A stretch of DNA of 64,000 nt, from assembly GCA_947475995.1 (NCBI GenBank), contig CANJNI010000004.1:1-64000 (forward strand). Reading direction: 5' to 3'. Position 1 is the stretch's first letter; every line of letters begins with the position of its first letter. This document shows, one piece after another, positions 43,470-52,417 of this stretch. The stretch comes from Beijerinckiaceae bacterium (GTDB taxonomy: Bacteria; Pseudomonadota; Alphaproteobacteria; Rhizobiales; Beijerinckiaceae). The notes beneath the pieces were generated by a model. That model searched no databases and was not told the origin of the DNA. It saw only the letters and a list, made by a program, of their open reading frames with translations. The translations under genes were made by a program, and so were the position numbers.

Positions 43470-44468
43470 ATGTTTCTTGCCTCCGCTCATGGCTCCATCG
43501 AAGCTGCCCCGCTGGCGCATGCCATATTGGCCGGAGATCGGGCGGCCCTGGCGCGCGCCATCACCTTGGTCGAGAGCCGCAAGCCGGAGCATCAGGAGAA
43601 GGCGCGCCGTCTCGTGCAATTGCTGATGCCCCACACCGGCAAGGCTTGCCGGGTCGGCGTCACGGGCGTTCCGGGCGTCGGCAAGTCCACCACGATCGAC
43701 ACGCTCGGGGCCAATCTCTGCGGGGCGGGGCATCGGGTCGCGGTTCTGGCGGTCGATCCGTCATCGACCCGGACGGGCGGCTCGATCCTCGGCGACAAGA
43801 CCCGCATGGCGCGGCTGTCGGCGGATCGGCGCGCCTTCATTCGTCCATCGCCCTCATCCGGCACGCTTGGCGGCGTGGCGGCGAAGACGCGCGAATCCAT
43901 GCTGCTCTGCGAGGCTGCGGGCTTCGACGTCATTCTCGTCGAGACGGTCGGCATCGGCCAGTCCGAAACAGCCGTGGCGGACATGACGGATTTTTTTCTC
44001 GTGCTCATGCTGCCCGGTGCGGGAGACGAATTGCAGGGCATCAAGAAGGGCGTGCTGGAACTCGCCGACATGATCGCCATCAACAAATCCGACGGCGACA
44101 ACCGGCCGCGCGCCATCGCGGCCGCAGGCGAGTACCGGGCGGCGCTGCATATTCTGCAACCGGCCTCTGCGCATTGGTCGCCCCCGGTGATTCTCGTTTC
44201 GGGCTTGGCCAATGAAGGTCTCGACATCCTCTGGGCGAATATCGCCGAGCACCGGCGGCGGATGGAAGCGGCGGGCGAACTCGCCCTGCGCCGCGGCCGC
44301 CAGCAGGTGCGCTGGATGTGGACCATGATCGACAACGGTTTCCGGGCGCGCCTCGGCAGCAACGCAGAGGTTCGCGCCTTGGTTGGCGATCTCGAAAAGC
44401 AGGTGGCGGCGGGCGAGACCTCGCCGGCTCTCGCGGCCGAACAGGTGCTTCATGCGCTCGGATCGTAA
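43470..44468 (+). CDS. meaB: Methylmalonyl-CoA mutase-associated GTPase MeaB
   Basis: 332 aa from ATG 43470 (a TTG at 43464 is also in frame). MeaB is a G3E GTPase that protects methylmalonyl-CoA mutase and gates its B12 cofactor. Visible: P-loop VGVTGVPGVGKSTTID, VLAVDPSSTRTGGSILGDKTRM, the switch block VETVGIGQSETAVADM, and the base-recognition NKSD. The mutase genes themselves are at 59850-64000, about 15 kb away. The end overlaps the start of the pcp-like gene by 17 bp. Confidence 0.92.
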   Translation: MFLASAHGSIEAAPLAHAILAGDRAALARAITLVESRKPEHQEKARRLVQLLMPHTGKACRVGVTGVPGVGKSTTIDTLGANLCGAGHRVAVLAVDPSSTRTGGSILGDKTRMARLSADRRAFIRPSPSSGTLGGVAAKTRESMLLCEAAGFDVILVETVGIGQSETAVADMTDFFLVLMLPGAGDELQGIKKGVLELADMIAINKSDGDNRPRAIAAAGEYRAALHILQPASAHWSPPVILVSGLANEGLDILWANIAEHRRRMEAAGELALRRGRQQVRWMWTMIDNGFRARLGSNAEVRALVGDLEKQVAAGETSPALAAEQVLHALGS

Positions 44469-45126
44469 GCCGATCATTCTGGTCACCGGATTCGGCGCTT
44501 TTCCGGGGGCGCCCTCGAACCCGACACAGGCCATCATCGGGCGGCTGGCCAGACATGCGGTGCGACGTCTGGGGCGTCTGGGGATCGACCTTCGCCTCGC
44601 GGTGCTGCCGGTGACGTTTGCCCAAACGGCTCGCGACCTGCCGCGACTGCTCGTCGACGTGAACCCCGACATGGTGCTGCATCTGGGGCTGGCCGGGAAG
44701 CGAAAGACGATCACGGTCGAGACGCGCGGGCTCAACCGCCTCACGATCCTTCGGCAGGATGCGGCCGGAAAGGTCGCGCCGCAGATCGAAGTGCGGCGCG
44801 GCGGGGCTTTTGACATCAGGGCAGGAGCGCCGGTCGGGCAGGTCATCTCCGCCATCGCGGCGACCGGGCTCCCCGTCCGGCCCTCCATCAGCGCCGGGGA
44901 TTACGTCTGCAACCACGCGCTTTATGTCTCGCTGGCGGAAGGCTTTCGGGCTGGTTTCATCCATGTCCCGCGTCCGAGGGGCTGCAAGCCGGTGCGGGCC
45001 GACCGTCCCGTTCGGCCCACCATCGAGCAGATGAGCGCTGCGGTCCTCGCCGCCTGCCTTGTCATGGGCGCCCGGCTCCGTAGTTCTACCCCTGCGGGGG
45101 TTGACCGCTCCCGCCCGGTCTTCTAG
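44452..45126 (+). CDS. Pyroglutamyl-peptidase I (pyrrolidone-carboxylate peptidase) family
   Basis: 224 aa from ATG 44452, overlapping meaB. It should remove N-terminal pyroglutamate from peptides in the cytoplasm. Visible: ILVTGFGAFPGAPSNPTQ at the N-terminus, the Glu in TITVETRGLN, the catalytic Cys in SAGDYVCNHALYVSL, and the His in GFIHVPRPRG, matching the Glu-Cys-His triad. The link to MeaB is only by position and overlap. Confidence 0.85.
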   Translation: MRSDRKPIILVTGFGAFPGAPSNPTQAIIGRLARHAVRRLGRLGIDLRLAVLPVTFAQTARDLPRLLVDVNPDMVLHLGLAGKRKTITVETRGLNRLTILRQDAAGKVAPQIEVRRGGAFDIRAGAPVGQVISAIAATGLPVRPSISAGDYVCNHALYVSLAEGFRAGFIHVPRPRGCKPVRADRPVRPTIEQMSAAVLAACLVMGARLRSSTPAGVDRSRPVF

Positions 45127-45156
45127 GTCAGGCGACCTTCGGGAGATTGGCAACAA

Positions 45157-45888
45157 ATGGATACCGGCGCTTTTCTGCTCGCGTTGCTGCAGATCATCTG
45201 GATCAACGTTCTTCTTTCGGGCGACAATGCGGTCGTGATCGCGCTCGCCTGCCGCTCCCTTCCGCCCGAGACGCGCAAGTGGGGCATCCTGTTTGGCGCG
45301 GGCGCGGCGGTTCTGCTGCGGATCATTTTCACGGTCATCGTCGCGACCCTGATGGGTCTGCCTTACCTGAAGATCATCGGCGGCCTGCTGCTGCTGTGGA
45401 TCGCCGTCCAGCTTCTGACCGACGAGACAGACGAGACCGACGTCAAGGCCTCGAACTCGGTATGGGCCGCCGTGCGGACCATCGTGATTGCCGACATCAT
45501 CATGTCGCTCGACAACGTGGTGGCCATTGCGGCCGCCGCGAAGGGCTCCTGGACGCTGATCGTGATCGGCCTCGCCATCTCGGTCCCGATGATCGTCTTC
45601 GGCGCGACCCTGCTGATGACCGTCCTGCAGCGCTATCCGATCCTCGTCTGGGCAGGTGCGGCCCTGCTGGGCTGGGTTGCGGGCGGCCTGATCGTCGAGG
45701 ACCCGCTGGTGAAAGACTTCTTCATCGGCATCCTGGCCAAGCCGGGCGTCGATCCGAACGTGACCTTCCACGAACTCGTCGAGCCGTTCGGCGGCATCAT
45801 CGGCGCGATCATCGTCGTGACAGTCGGCTGGTTGCTCAAGAAGCGCGAGAAGCCCGGGCGCGACGAGGACGTCGAGGTTTCGGGCTGA
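45157..45888 (+). CDS. TerC family integral membrane protein (YjbE type)
   Basis: 243 aa with about seven hydrophobic helices. Two acidic intramembrane motifs typical of the family are present: NVLLSGDNAVVIALACRSLP and IVIADIIMSLDNVVAIAAAAKG. Members export manganese or are linked to tellurite resistance and metal loading of exported proteins. The central loop is acidic (TDETDETDV). It lies 30 bp after the pcp-like gene; that gap is too short for a yybP-ykoY manganese riboswitch. A terminator follows. Confidence 0.87.
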   Translation: MDTGAFLLALLQIIWINVLLSGDNAVVIALACRSLPPETRKWGILFGAGAAVLLRIIFTVIVATLMGLPYLKIIGGLLLLWIAVQLLTDETDETDVKASNSVWAAVRTIVIADIIMSLDNVVAIAAAAKGSWTLIVIGLAISVPMIVFGATLLMTVLQRYPILVWAGAALLGWVAGGLIVEDPLVKDFFIGILAKPGVDPNVTFHELVEPFGGIIGAIIVVTVGWLLKKREKPGRDEDVEVSG

Positions 45889-45912
45889 ACCTGTCCGGCA
45901 TCCGGAAAGAGC

Positions 45913-45937
45913 GGGCGGGGCTTCGGCCTCGCCCTTT
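45913..45937 (+). terminator. Intrinsic terminator after the TerC gene
   Basis: GGGCGGGGC-TTCG-GCCTCGCCC forms a stem of nine pairs (one G-T) closed by a stable TTCG tetraloop and followed by TTTT. Confidence 0.85.
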
Positions 45938-45942
45938 TCGTT

Positions 45943-46239
45943 TCAGCGATGGGCTTCGAGGGTCCTTACGCCGCGCGGCGGCGTGAAGATCTGCACGCAA
46001 TCCTTGCGGCCGGAGGCGAGGCACTTTTCCTTCGTCTCGTAACGGTCGATCTGCAGAACCGTCCAGATGATCGCAAAGCCGACCGCAAGCAGAAAGGCGG
46101 TGGCGATCAGATTGACGAAATGGCGGTGCTCATAGTCGGTTTCGTCGGGGTCGCGACGTTTCGCGCCGCCCTGGCCGGCTCTGACATTCAGCAAGTTGCC
46201 CGCCAACAGCCCTGTCCCGTGGTCTTGTGCCCGACGCAT
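45943..46239 (-). CDS. Small single-pass membrane protein
   Basis: 98 aa from ATG 46239 (a TTG further upstream is less likely). A Gly/Arg-rich N-terminus (LLNVRAGQGGAKRRDPDETDYEHRH) precedes one TM helix (VNLIATAFLLAVGFAIIWTVLQI). The C-terminal part has two Cys eight residues apart (EKCLASGRKDCVQI), probably periplasmic and perhaps disulfide-bonded. I know no function. It is the last gene of the minus-strand group that begins with the zinc-finger protein at 48902, with a 42-bp gap to the thioesterase gene. Confidence 0.6.
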   Translation of the reverse strand: MRRAQDHGTGLLAGNLLNVRAGQGGAKRRDPDETDYEHRHFVNLIATAFLLAVGFAIIWTVLQIDRYETKEKCLASGRKDCVQIFTPPRGVRTLEAHR

Positions 46240-46281
46240 CGACACCGGTCCAAAATGCACAGGCTTCAAGTGTAGATCAAG

Positions 46282-46689
46282 TCAATTCGTCGGGGCTGGC
46301 GTTGGCCCGGTCCTGAGCGGCCGGAAAAGCCCGGTGCCCTTGGCTACCAGTTCGTCCTTTTCGTCGCGAATCCAGCCCTCGACCACGATGATGCTGCGGC
46401 CCCCGCGCAGGACCTTGCCTTCGCCGGTCAGCTTGCCGTGGCCCGGCGTCAGGAAATTGACCTGCATGTCGATGGTGATGACGCTGTGGCCTGCATCGAG
46501 GGTGGAACTGGCCGCGCCCGCCATGCAGGCGTCAAGCAGCGTCATCAGCAATCCGCCATGCGCGGTGCCGAAGCCGTTCTTCAGGTCCGGTGTGATCTCG
46601 ACCTGCGCGATGCAGCGACCGCTTTCCCGGAACGGGCGGACGATGCTGCAGAAATCGAAGAAGGGAATCTTGCGCGGTTCGGGCTTCAT
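46282..46689 (-). CDS. PaaI-family hotdog thioesterase
   Basis: 135 aa, a single hotdog domain. The catalytic-type block LKNGFGTAHGGLLMTLLDACMAGA and the strand pair VITIDMQVNFLTPGHGKLTGEGKVLRGGRSIIVVEG are typical of PaaI/YdiI thioesterases, which hydrolyse acyl- or aryl-CoA esters in the cytoplasm. It lies 6 bp after the methyltransferase gene, so they are cotranscribed. Confidence 0.88.
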   Translation of the reverse strand: MKPEPRKIPFFDFCSIVRPFRESGRCIAQVEITPDLKNGFGTAHGGLLMTLLDACMAGAASSTLDAGHSVITIDMQVNFLTPGHGKLTGEGKVLRGGRSIIVVEGWIRDEKDELVAKGTGLFRPLRTGPTPAPTN

Positions 46690-46695
46690 GTCGCG

Positions 46696-47424
46696 TCAGG
46701 CTTTCGTCAGCAGGTTCACCCGGAACACGCTGTCGAAGACAAGTTTCCCGTCCTCGCGCTCGGCGTTCGACAGGAAGGCTTCGCGCACCTGCGCCTCGCG
46801 TTCGTCGAACAGGGCCTTGCGCTTCATGTCGCGGTCGATCTGGTCGGCCTTCCACTCATCGTAGCTCGCGAACTCGCGGCGCGCGCGATACAGGATTTCC
46901 GCGTCGGGCTTTGCTTCCTTCAGTCCGAGCAGCGCCTGATACGCCTCGGTGCGCACCGCAGTCTCGTCGTTCACCAGCCTCGTGGCGTCGTGGTAATTGC
47001 CCGACGGAACCGGCTCCATGATGTAGAGCTTGCCTCCGCTTTTCAGCACGCGCAGCGCTTCGCGCAGCGCCGTTTCCGCGTGCGGCATGTGGTGCAGGCT
47101 GTTGGAAAAAGCCACCACATCAAAGCTGCTGTCCGGATAGGGGATCGCCTCGCCGCTGGCGGCGCGAAAATCGACGTCGACTCCCGCCGCTTTTGCGGCC
47201 TCGCGGGCTTGCGCGATCTTCTTTTCCTTCACGTCGATGCCGCTGACGCTGTTGAAGCGCGACGCCAGCAGCCGCGTGAATTTGCCGTCGCCGCAGCCGA
47301 TGTCGAGCGCGCTACCCTGTTCGTCCGCCAGAAGCTGCGCGACGATCTTCGGATTGCTGCTGAGCGGCATGGCGCGAATCTCTTCGCGCGAGGGAGCCAT
47401 GGCGCGGGGGACCTGTTCGTTCAT
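46696..47424 (-). CDS. Class I SAM-dependent methyltransferase
   Basis: 242 aa. SAM-binding motif I is ALDIGCGDGKFTRLLA, with the acidic motif II in VSGIDVKEKKI, SLHHMPHAETAL after strand 4 and LRVLKSGGKLYIMEP. This is the UbiE/Methyltransf_11 type of fold. Substrate unknown. It is encoded 24 bp after an FAD monooxygenase and 6 bp before a thioesterase, which suggests joint modification of an aromatic or quinone-like compound. Confidence 0.87.
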   Translation of the reverse strand: MNEQVPRAMAPSREEIRAMPLSSNPKIVAQLLADEQGSALDIGCGDGKFTRLLASRFNSVSGIDVKEKKIAQAREAAKAAGVDVDFRAASGEAIPYPDSSFDVVAFSNSLHHMPHAETALREALRVLKSGGKLYIMEPVPSGNYHDATRLVNDETAVRTEAYQALLGLKEAKPDAEILYRARREFASYDEWKADQIDRDMKRKALFDEREAQVREAFLSNAEREDGKLVFDSVFRVNLLTKA

Positions 47425-47448
47425 GTAAACGCTCCGGAAAATCTGCGA

Positions 47449-48687
47449 TTATTGTCGTGGCAGATAAAGCCAATCCATCCGGGCCATCAAGCGTTCCGGC
47501 CCCATGCGGCGCATGGCGGCGTCGCGTGCGAACCCTGCCATGCCCGACAGGTGATAAATCCAGCCCTGACGGCGCGAGGCGCTGGCGACCGTCGCGGCGC
47601 GGGCGATGCGGCCTTTTTCATAGGCAGCGATCGTGGCCCGCATGTCGCCGCGATGCGCCGCGTCGGCTTGCGCCAGAGCCATCGCATCCTCGATCGCCAT
47701 GGCCGCGCCGCTCGCCAGAAACGGCAGCATCGGATGGGCGGCGTCGCCGAGCAGAATGACGCGGTCGGTGCTCCAGCGCGTCACCGGATTTCGGTCGAAC
47801 AACGGCCAGCGCCGCCATTCGGTCACGGCGCCGACGAGATCGCGCGCATCGCGATGCCAGCCGGAGAAACGTCGCGACACCTGCGCGGGATCGCCGTGCA
47901 CCGCCCAGAAATCCTTGTCGTCGTCGCCTTTCCATTCGTCTTCGGTGATGGCGACCACATTCACCACGCTGCCCTGCCGCAGCGGGTAATGGACGAGATG
48001 CGCCTTCGGCCCGACCCACAGATTGGTCTGCAGCCGAACCGCATGGGCGGGCGCTGAGCGCGCATCCAGCACGGCGCGCCACGCGGTGCGGCCCGAATAG
48101 ACCGGCTTGTCCTGCGGGCCGAGGCCGAGCCGCTCGCGCAGAACCGAACGCACGCCGTCCGCAGCGATCAGCAGATCGCCCTCGTAGCGCACGTTGATGT
48201 TGCTCATCTTGCCGCCGACCTGAACGCCGTTGGCCGAACTTGCAAATCCCAGGACGCTCGCGCCGGTCTTGATCGTCACGGCGGGTTCCTGCGCCAGCGC
48301 CTCGATCAGCGTGCGCTGCAGATCGGCGCGGTGGACCACCACATAGGGCGCTTTCCAGCGCAGGTCCGCGATGGGTCCGAGCGGCATCCGCACCAGTTCC
48401 GACCCGTCGCGGGCGCGGCGAATTTGCAGCGCTTCCGGCGTGGTGGCGTGCAGCATCAGCCGGTCGAGGACGCCGAGCTTTTCAAGAATGCTGGTCGCGT
48501 TGGGGGCGAGTTGCAGGCCCGCGCCGACTTCCTCGATCACCGGCGCGCGTTCCAGCACGGTGATCCGCCATCCCTGCCGGGCAAGCGCCAGCGCGGCGGT
48601 CAACCCGCCGATTCCGGCGCCCGCCACAATGGCGTGAAGTTGTCCGGGCGTCCCGCTCAGGCTGCCGCCTTCCCGGTCCATTCGCAT
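47449..48687 (-). CDS. FAD-dependent aromatic monooxygenase (salicylate hydroxylase-like)
   Basis: 412 aa from ATG 48687 (ATG 48681 also fits); the start overlaps the zinc-finger gene by 31 bp. Motifs of class A flavoprotein monooxygenases: HAIVAGAGIGGLTAALALARQGW (FAD-binding GxGxxG), the DG motif LLIAADGVRSVLRERLG and the GD motif VILLGDAAHPMLPFLASGAAMAIEDAMAL. It should hydroxylate an aromatic or isoprenoid ring using NAD(P)H and oxygen. Substrate not deducible. Confidence 0.87.
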   Translation of the reverse strand: MRMDREGGSLSGTPGQLHAIVAGAGIGGLTAALALARQGWRITVLERAPVIEEVGAGLQLAPNATSILEKLGVLDRLMLHATTPEALQIRRARDGSELVRMPLGPIADLRWKAPYVVVHRADLQRTLIEALAQEPAVTIKTGASVLGFASSANGVQVGGKMSNINVRYEGDLLIAADGVRSVLRERLGLGPQDKPVYSGRTAWRAVLDARSAPAHAVRLQTNLWVGPKAHLVHYPLRQGSVVNVVAITEDEWKGDDDKDFWAVHGDPAQVSRRFSGWHRDARDLVGAVTEWRRWPLFDRNPVTRWSTDRVILLGDAAHPMLPFLASGAAMAIEDAMALAQADAAHRGDMRATIAAYEKGRIARAATVASASRRQGWIYHLSGMAGFARDAAMRRMGPERLMARMDWLYLPRQ

Positions 48688-48902
48688 TCCGCCGGCACGG
48701 AATGACCGTGCAGCGAAGCATCGAACACGTAGCGGGTCGAACAATAGGAGCAGAGCGCCTCGTTATCGCCACCCATGTCGATGAAGATGTGCGGATGGTC
48801 GAACGGAGGCAGCGCCCCGATGCACATGAATTCACGCGCTCCAACGCGGACGACCGGCACGCCCGGCTGGTTGTGGAAATGCGGCGTATGTTCGTGAGCC
48901 AT
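48657..48902 (-). CDS. Small zinc-finger protein (zf-CHCC, NDUFS6-like)
   Basis: 81 aa from ATG 48902. It contains a C-x(n)-H-x(n)-CxxC zinc site: FMCIGALPPFDHPHIFIDMG and ALCSYCSTRYVF. This matches the zf-CHCC family related to the NDUFS6 accessory subunit of complex I, widespread in alphaproteobacteria. It may be a complex I assembly or accessory factor. It is the first gene of a minus-strand operon with the monooxygenase. Confidence 0.85.
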   Translation of the reverse strand: MAHEHTPHFHNQPGVPVVRVGAREFMCIGALPPFDHPHIFIDMGGDNEALCSYCSTRYVFDASLHGHSVPAECEWTGKAAA

Positions 48903-49081
48903 TGCAAAACTCGTGTTTCGTTTGCGGCGCACCATATTGGATCGGCGTTCCCTTGGGTAGGGGACATTGGTCGTGCGGCGAATTGCCGGAGTTAAAGCAG
49001 GACTATTCCCCCTTTTGAGGTTTGTCCGCGGCAGCCGAAAGCTTTAAGACTGTATGGTTCGGTTATGAACAGGTAGAGCGA

Positions 49082-49867
49082 ATGATTTTCGAAAATGTTC
49101 TCGGCGCCATGAATCCCGGCGCGGGAATTAGTGATTTTCTGGTCCTGTTCGGCCTCGTGGTGGCCGCGATACTCGTTATTCTGGCCGGAACCGCCGTCTT
49201 TTTCGAATATATGAACCGCCGGCACCCCGAGCGGAAGATCCAGAAAACCCGGGTCAACGACCGCAAATGGCGTGAACTGGCCTATGCGCCGGGCTCCATC
49301 TCGGTGATTGCGCTGACCTTTTCGGGCGGGTTGTTCTGCCAGTGGCAGGGCTGGGCCCTGACGCCCCTGCCGATGACCTGGTGGTCGGTTCCGCTCACGT
49401 TCGGCGTCTCGATGGTTCTATATGACGCCTGGTTCTATTGGGTGCATCGCCTGCTGCACTGGACGCCGATGTACCGGTTCCACGCCCAGCATCACACCAG
49501 CGTCTGCCCGACCATCTGGACCAACCATTACGAGACGATCGTGGAAGCGTTGCTCAACCAGAGTTTCTACACGCTCATCGTCTTCATCCTGCCGATCCCG
49601 TGGCCCCTACTGGTGGCCCAGAAGATCTATGACCAGATCAGCGGCATGCTGGGCCATGCGGGTTACGAGCATTTCGCCTCGCCCATGGCGCGCACGCCCT
49701 GGCCGCTCGCCAGCACCGTATTCCACGACCAGCACCACGGCTTTTTCCGTTACAATTACGGGCACACGTTCTCGGTCTGGGATCGCCTGATGGGGACGAT
49801 CCACCCGAAATACGACGACACCGTGAAATCGTTCGAGCATATGAAGCCGACCGTCGCAGCGGAGTAG
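49082..49867 (+). CDS. Sterol desaturase / fatty acid hydroxylase superfamily protein
   Basis: 261 aa from ATG 49082. Integral membrane di-iron enzyme. Hydrophobic helices flank three histidine clusters: HRLLHWTPMYRFHAQHH in the centre, NHYE after it, and HDQHHGFFRYNYGH near the C-terminus, which together give the eight-His metal site of the superfamily. It probably hydroxylates or desaturates a lipid; the substrate is not apparent. It stands divergent from the zinc-finger gene; the intervening 180 bp likely hold both promoters. Confidence 0.85.
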   Translation: MIFENVLGAMNPGAGISDFLVLFGLVVAAILVILAGTAVFFEYMNRRHPERKIQKTRVNDRKWRELAYAPGSISVIALTFSGGLFCQWQGWALTPLPMTWWSVPLTFGVSMVLYDAWFYWVHRLLHWTPMYRFHAQHHTSVCPTIWTNHYETIVEALLNQSFYTLIVFILPIPWPLLVAQKIYDQISGMLGHAGYEHFASPMARTPWPLASTVFHDQHHGFFRYNYGHTFSVWDRLMGTIHPKYDDTVKSFEHMKPTVAAE

Positions 49868-49941
49868 GCCGGAGCCCTCTCCACCTTGCACCCGCCGGCT
49901 CCATCGCCTATGTGCAGCCTCCCTTCACACGGCCGAGCCTC

Positions 49942-50724
49942 ATGCAGTTCTTCAATTCCTCAGGCGTCCGCCTCGCCTTCGTGGACGTGCGCCCCACGGG
50001 GGAGGATCGCCGCGAGCCGATCCTGCTTATCCATGGCTTTGCGTCGAACCATGCGGTCAACTGGGCCAATACCCTCTGGATCAAGACCCTGACGGACGCC
50101 GGTCGCCGGGTGATCGCATTCGACAATCGGGGTCACGGGCAGAGCGACAAGCTTTACGAGCCGTCGGACTACGCCACCGACAGGATGGCCGAGGACGCCC
50201 GCGCCCTCATGGATTATGTCGGGCTCGAGCGCGCCGACGTCATGGGCTATTCGATGGGCGCGCGCATCACGGCGTTCCTCACGCTGAAGCACCCGGCCCG
50301 GGTCCGCTCCGCCGTTTTCGGCGGTCTCGGCCATCACCTCATTCACGGGGCGGGCCTGCCGCTCGGCATAGCCGACGCCATGGAAGCCCCGTCGCTGCAA
50401 AGCCTGGTCGATCCGCAGGAGCGCATGTTCCGGGCTTTCGCGGAAGCCACGAAGAGCGATCTTCGCGCCCTCGCGGCCTGCATTCGTGGATCGCGTCAGA
50501 CGCTGTCGGACCAGCAGGTGTCCTCGATCCAGTGCCCGGTTCTGGTGGCCATCGGCACCCGGGACACGGTGGCGGGCGATCCGCGCAAGCTCTCAAGCCT
50601 CATCCCGGGCGGAGAGGCGCTCGACATCCCCAACCGCGACCACAATCTCGCGGTCGGCGACAAGGTCTACAAGCAGGGGGTGCTGGAGTTTCTGGGCCGC
50701 CAGTCCGGCCTCTCCGGAACTTGA
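49942..50724 (+). CDS. Alpha/beta-fold hydrolase
   Basis: 260 aa from ATG 49942. Catalytic elements: HGFASNHAVNW oxyanion loop, nucleophile elbow GYSMGARIT, acidic residue in GTRDTVAGD, and the His in PNRDHNLAVGDKVY. Cytoplasmic, no signal peptide. It lies just upstream of cysE on the same strand; this neighbourhood recurs in related genomes as far as I recall. Substrate unknown. Confidence 0.87.
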   Translation: MQFFNSSGVRLAFVDVRPTGEDRREPILLIHGFASNHAVNWANTLWIKTLTDAGRRVIAFDNRGHGQSDKLYEPSDYATDRMAEDARALMDYVGLERADVMGYSMGARITAFLTLKHPARVRSAVFGGLGHHLIHGAGLPLGIADAMEAPSLQSLVDPQERMFRAFAEATKSDLRALAACIRGSRQTLSDQQVSSIQCPVLVAIGTRDTVAGDPRKLSSLIPGGEALDIPNRDHNLAVGDKVYKQGVLEFLGRQSGLSGT

Positions 50725-50797
50725 TTTACTACATACCGGCCACATGTCGGCAAAAGGTCGCCGGTGTGTTATACGAATGGCGCAAGAGGAGGGCGAC

Positions 50798-51625
50798 ATG
50801 GCTCAGCTTCATAGTGCAGAAGTCGTCGGTCTCGGCAAAACCGATCCGATGTTTTCGCGCATCCGCATCGAGGCGGAGGAAGGTCTTGATCGCGAGCCCG
50901 AGCTTGCGGCTTTCCTTCTGTCGACCGTTCTGAATCATGCGACGCTCGAAAGCGCCATCGTGCATCGCGTCGCCTCGCGCCTCGATCACCACGAGATCGG
51001 CGCCGACATCATCCGCCAGACTTATATGGACCTGATCCGCCGCGATCCCTCCATCGGCGAGGCGTTCCGGGCCGACCTGATGGCCGTGGCCGACCGCGAT
51101 CCGGCCTGCACGCGCTTCATGGAGCCGCTGCTCTATTTCAAGGGCTTCCACGCCATCCAGACCTACCGTCTGGCCCATGCGCTCTGGAAGGCGGGCCGCA
51201 AGGATTTCGCCCTCTACCTGCAGAGCCGCTCGTCGGAAGTCTTCCAGACCGACATCCATCCCGCCGCGAAGATCGGGAAGGGCATTTTCCTCGACCACGC
51301 GACCGGCCTCGTGGTCGGCATGACGGCGGTGATCGACGACGATGTGTCGATCCTTCACGGCGTCACGCTTGGCGGCACCGGCAAGGAACGCGGCGACCGC
51401 CATCCGAAGATCCGTCGCGGCGTGCTGATCGGGGCAGGGGCCAAGATCATCGGCAATATCGAGGTCGGCCATTGCGCGCGCGTTGCGGCGGGATCGGTGG
51501 TTCTCCAGTCTGTACCGCACAACAAGACTGTCGCGGGCGTTCCGGCGAAGGTCGTCGGGGAGGCCGGCTGCGCCGAACCGGCGCGCTCCATGGACCAGTT
51601 GCTCGCCGAGAAGATCGAAAGCTGA
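50798..51625 (+). CDS. cysE: Serine O-acetyltransferase
   Basis: 275 aa from ATG 50798, with AGGAGGG 5 bases upstream; the longer upstream frame lies in the hydrolase gene. It acetylates L-serine from acetyl-CoA, the first step of cysteine synthesis. An N-terminal helical domain (LAAFLLSTVLNHATLESAIVHRVA) is followed by left-handed beta-helix hexapeptide repeats: DIHPAAKIGKGIFLDHATGLVVG, catalytic-type HGVTLGGTGKERGDRHP and VLIGAGAKIIGNIEVGHCARVAAGSVV. Length is normal for CysE. Confidence 0.94.
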   Translation: MAQLHSAEVVGLGKTDPMFSRIRIEAEEGLDREPELAAFLLSTVLNHATLESAIVHRVASRLDHHEIGADIIRQTYMDLIRRDPSIGEAFRADLMAVADRDPACTRFMEPLLYFKGFHAIQTYRLAHALWKAGRKDFALYLQSRSSEVFQTDIHPAAKIGKGIFLDHATGLVVGMTAVIDDDVSILHGVTLGGTGKERGDRHPKIRRGVLIGAGAKIIGNIEVGHCARVAAGSVVLQSVPHNKTVAGVPAKVVGEAGCAEPARSMDQLLAEKIES

Positions 51626-51710
51626 TTTCGATCACATTTGCGTCTCGCAAACTTGTGTTGCCCCTTCCTCGCCGCCCGTCACTGTGGGCGTGATGCGAGG
51701 GATAAAAAAC

Positions 51711-52310
51711 ATGCGTACAAGATCATGGATCATTGCCGGCGCCGCCACGGCCCTGCTGGCGACTGCGGCTGTTGCACAGCAACCCAATCCGAACACGAAC
51801 TATCGCGGCGCCGTGACGTCCTTCGACGGCAAGGTCATCGGCGTGAAGACGAACGACGGCCGCGACGTCTCGATCAATCTGCCTGAAAACGTCGCCGTCA
51901 ACGCCACCAAGGCGTTCACGATGGCGGATGTGCAGCCCGGCATGAAGCTTGGCGTCACCACCGTGAAGGGTCCGAACGGCGCCATCATGGCGATTGACGT
52001 GCGCCCCATTCCGGCGACCGCCAACGAGGGCCTGTCGCCCTACGATCTCGCGCCCGAGTCGACGATGACCAATGCAACTGTCGAAGCCACCGCCGTCAGC
52101 GCGACAGGCTCCGAGCTGACGCTGAACTACAAGACCGGCACCGTGAAGGCGATCGTCACGCCCTCGACCGCCATGTCAGCGGCCGTGCCGGGCGACCGGT
52201 CCGACATCAAGCCGGGCGAGACGATATTCGTTGCAGCCCGCAAGGAAGGCGATCAACTCATTGCCGCGCGCGTTCAGGTTTCCAAGAACGGCGTGAAGCC
52301 CACGCAGTGA
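51711..52310 (+). CDS. Periplasmic protein of unknown function
   Basis: 199 aa from ATG 51711. Signal peptide SWIIAGAATALLATAAVAQ, then a beta-rich mature protein (YRGAVTSFDGKVIGVKTNDGRDVSINLPENVAV, LTLNYKTGTVKAIVTPSTAM, GETIFVAARKEGDQLIAARVQV). These small beta repeats recall OB-fold or DUF5666-like domains, but I cannot assign a family. It lies 85 bp after cysE and may have its own promoter. Confidence 0.7.
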   Translation: MRTRSWIIAGAATALLATAAVAQQPNPNTNYRGAVTSFDGKVIGVKTNDGRDVSINLPENVAVNATKAFTMADVQPGMKLGVTTVKGPNGAIMAIDVRPIPATANEGLSPYDLAPESTMTNATVEATAVSATGSELTLNYKTGTVKAIVTPSTAMSAAVPGDRSDIKPGETIFVAARKEGDQLIAARVQVSKNGVKPTQ

Positions 52311-52417
52311 TCTGCTGATTGCGGCGCGGGCCCTGTGTTCGCGCCGCGCTTGCCCGCAAGGGGCTTTTCTGGCAAAGCCAGCATCCCGTCAGGGCATTCG
52401 GCGTCCCGGAGATCGCT

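Noticed and set aside
45127-45156. yybP-ykoY manganese riboswitch before the TerC gene
   Set aside because: Only 30 bases separate it from the previous gene, too short for the aptamer.
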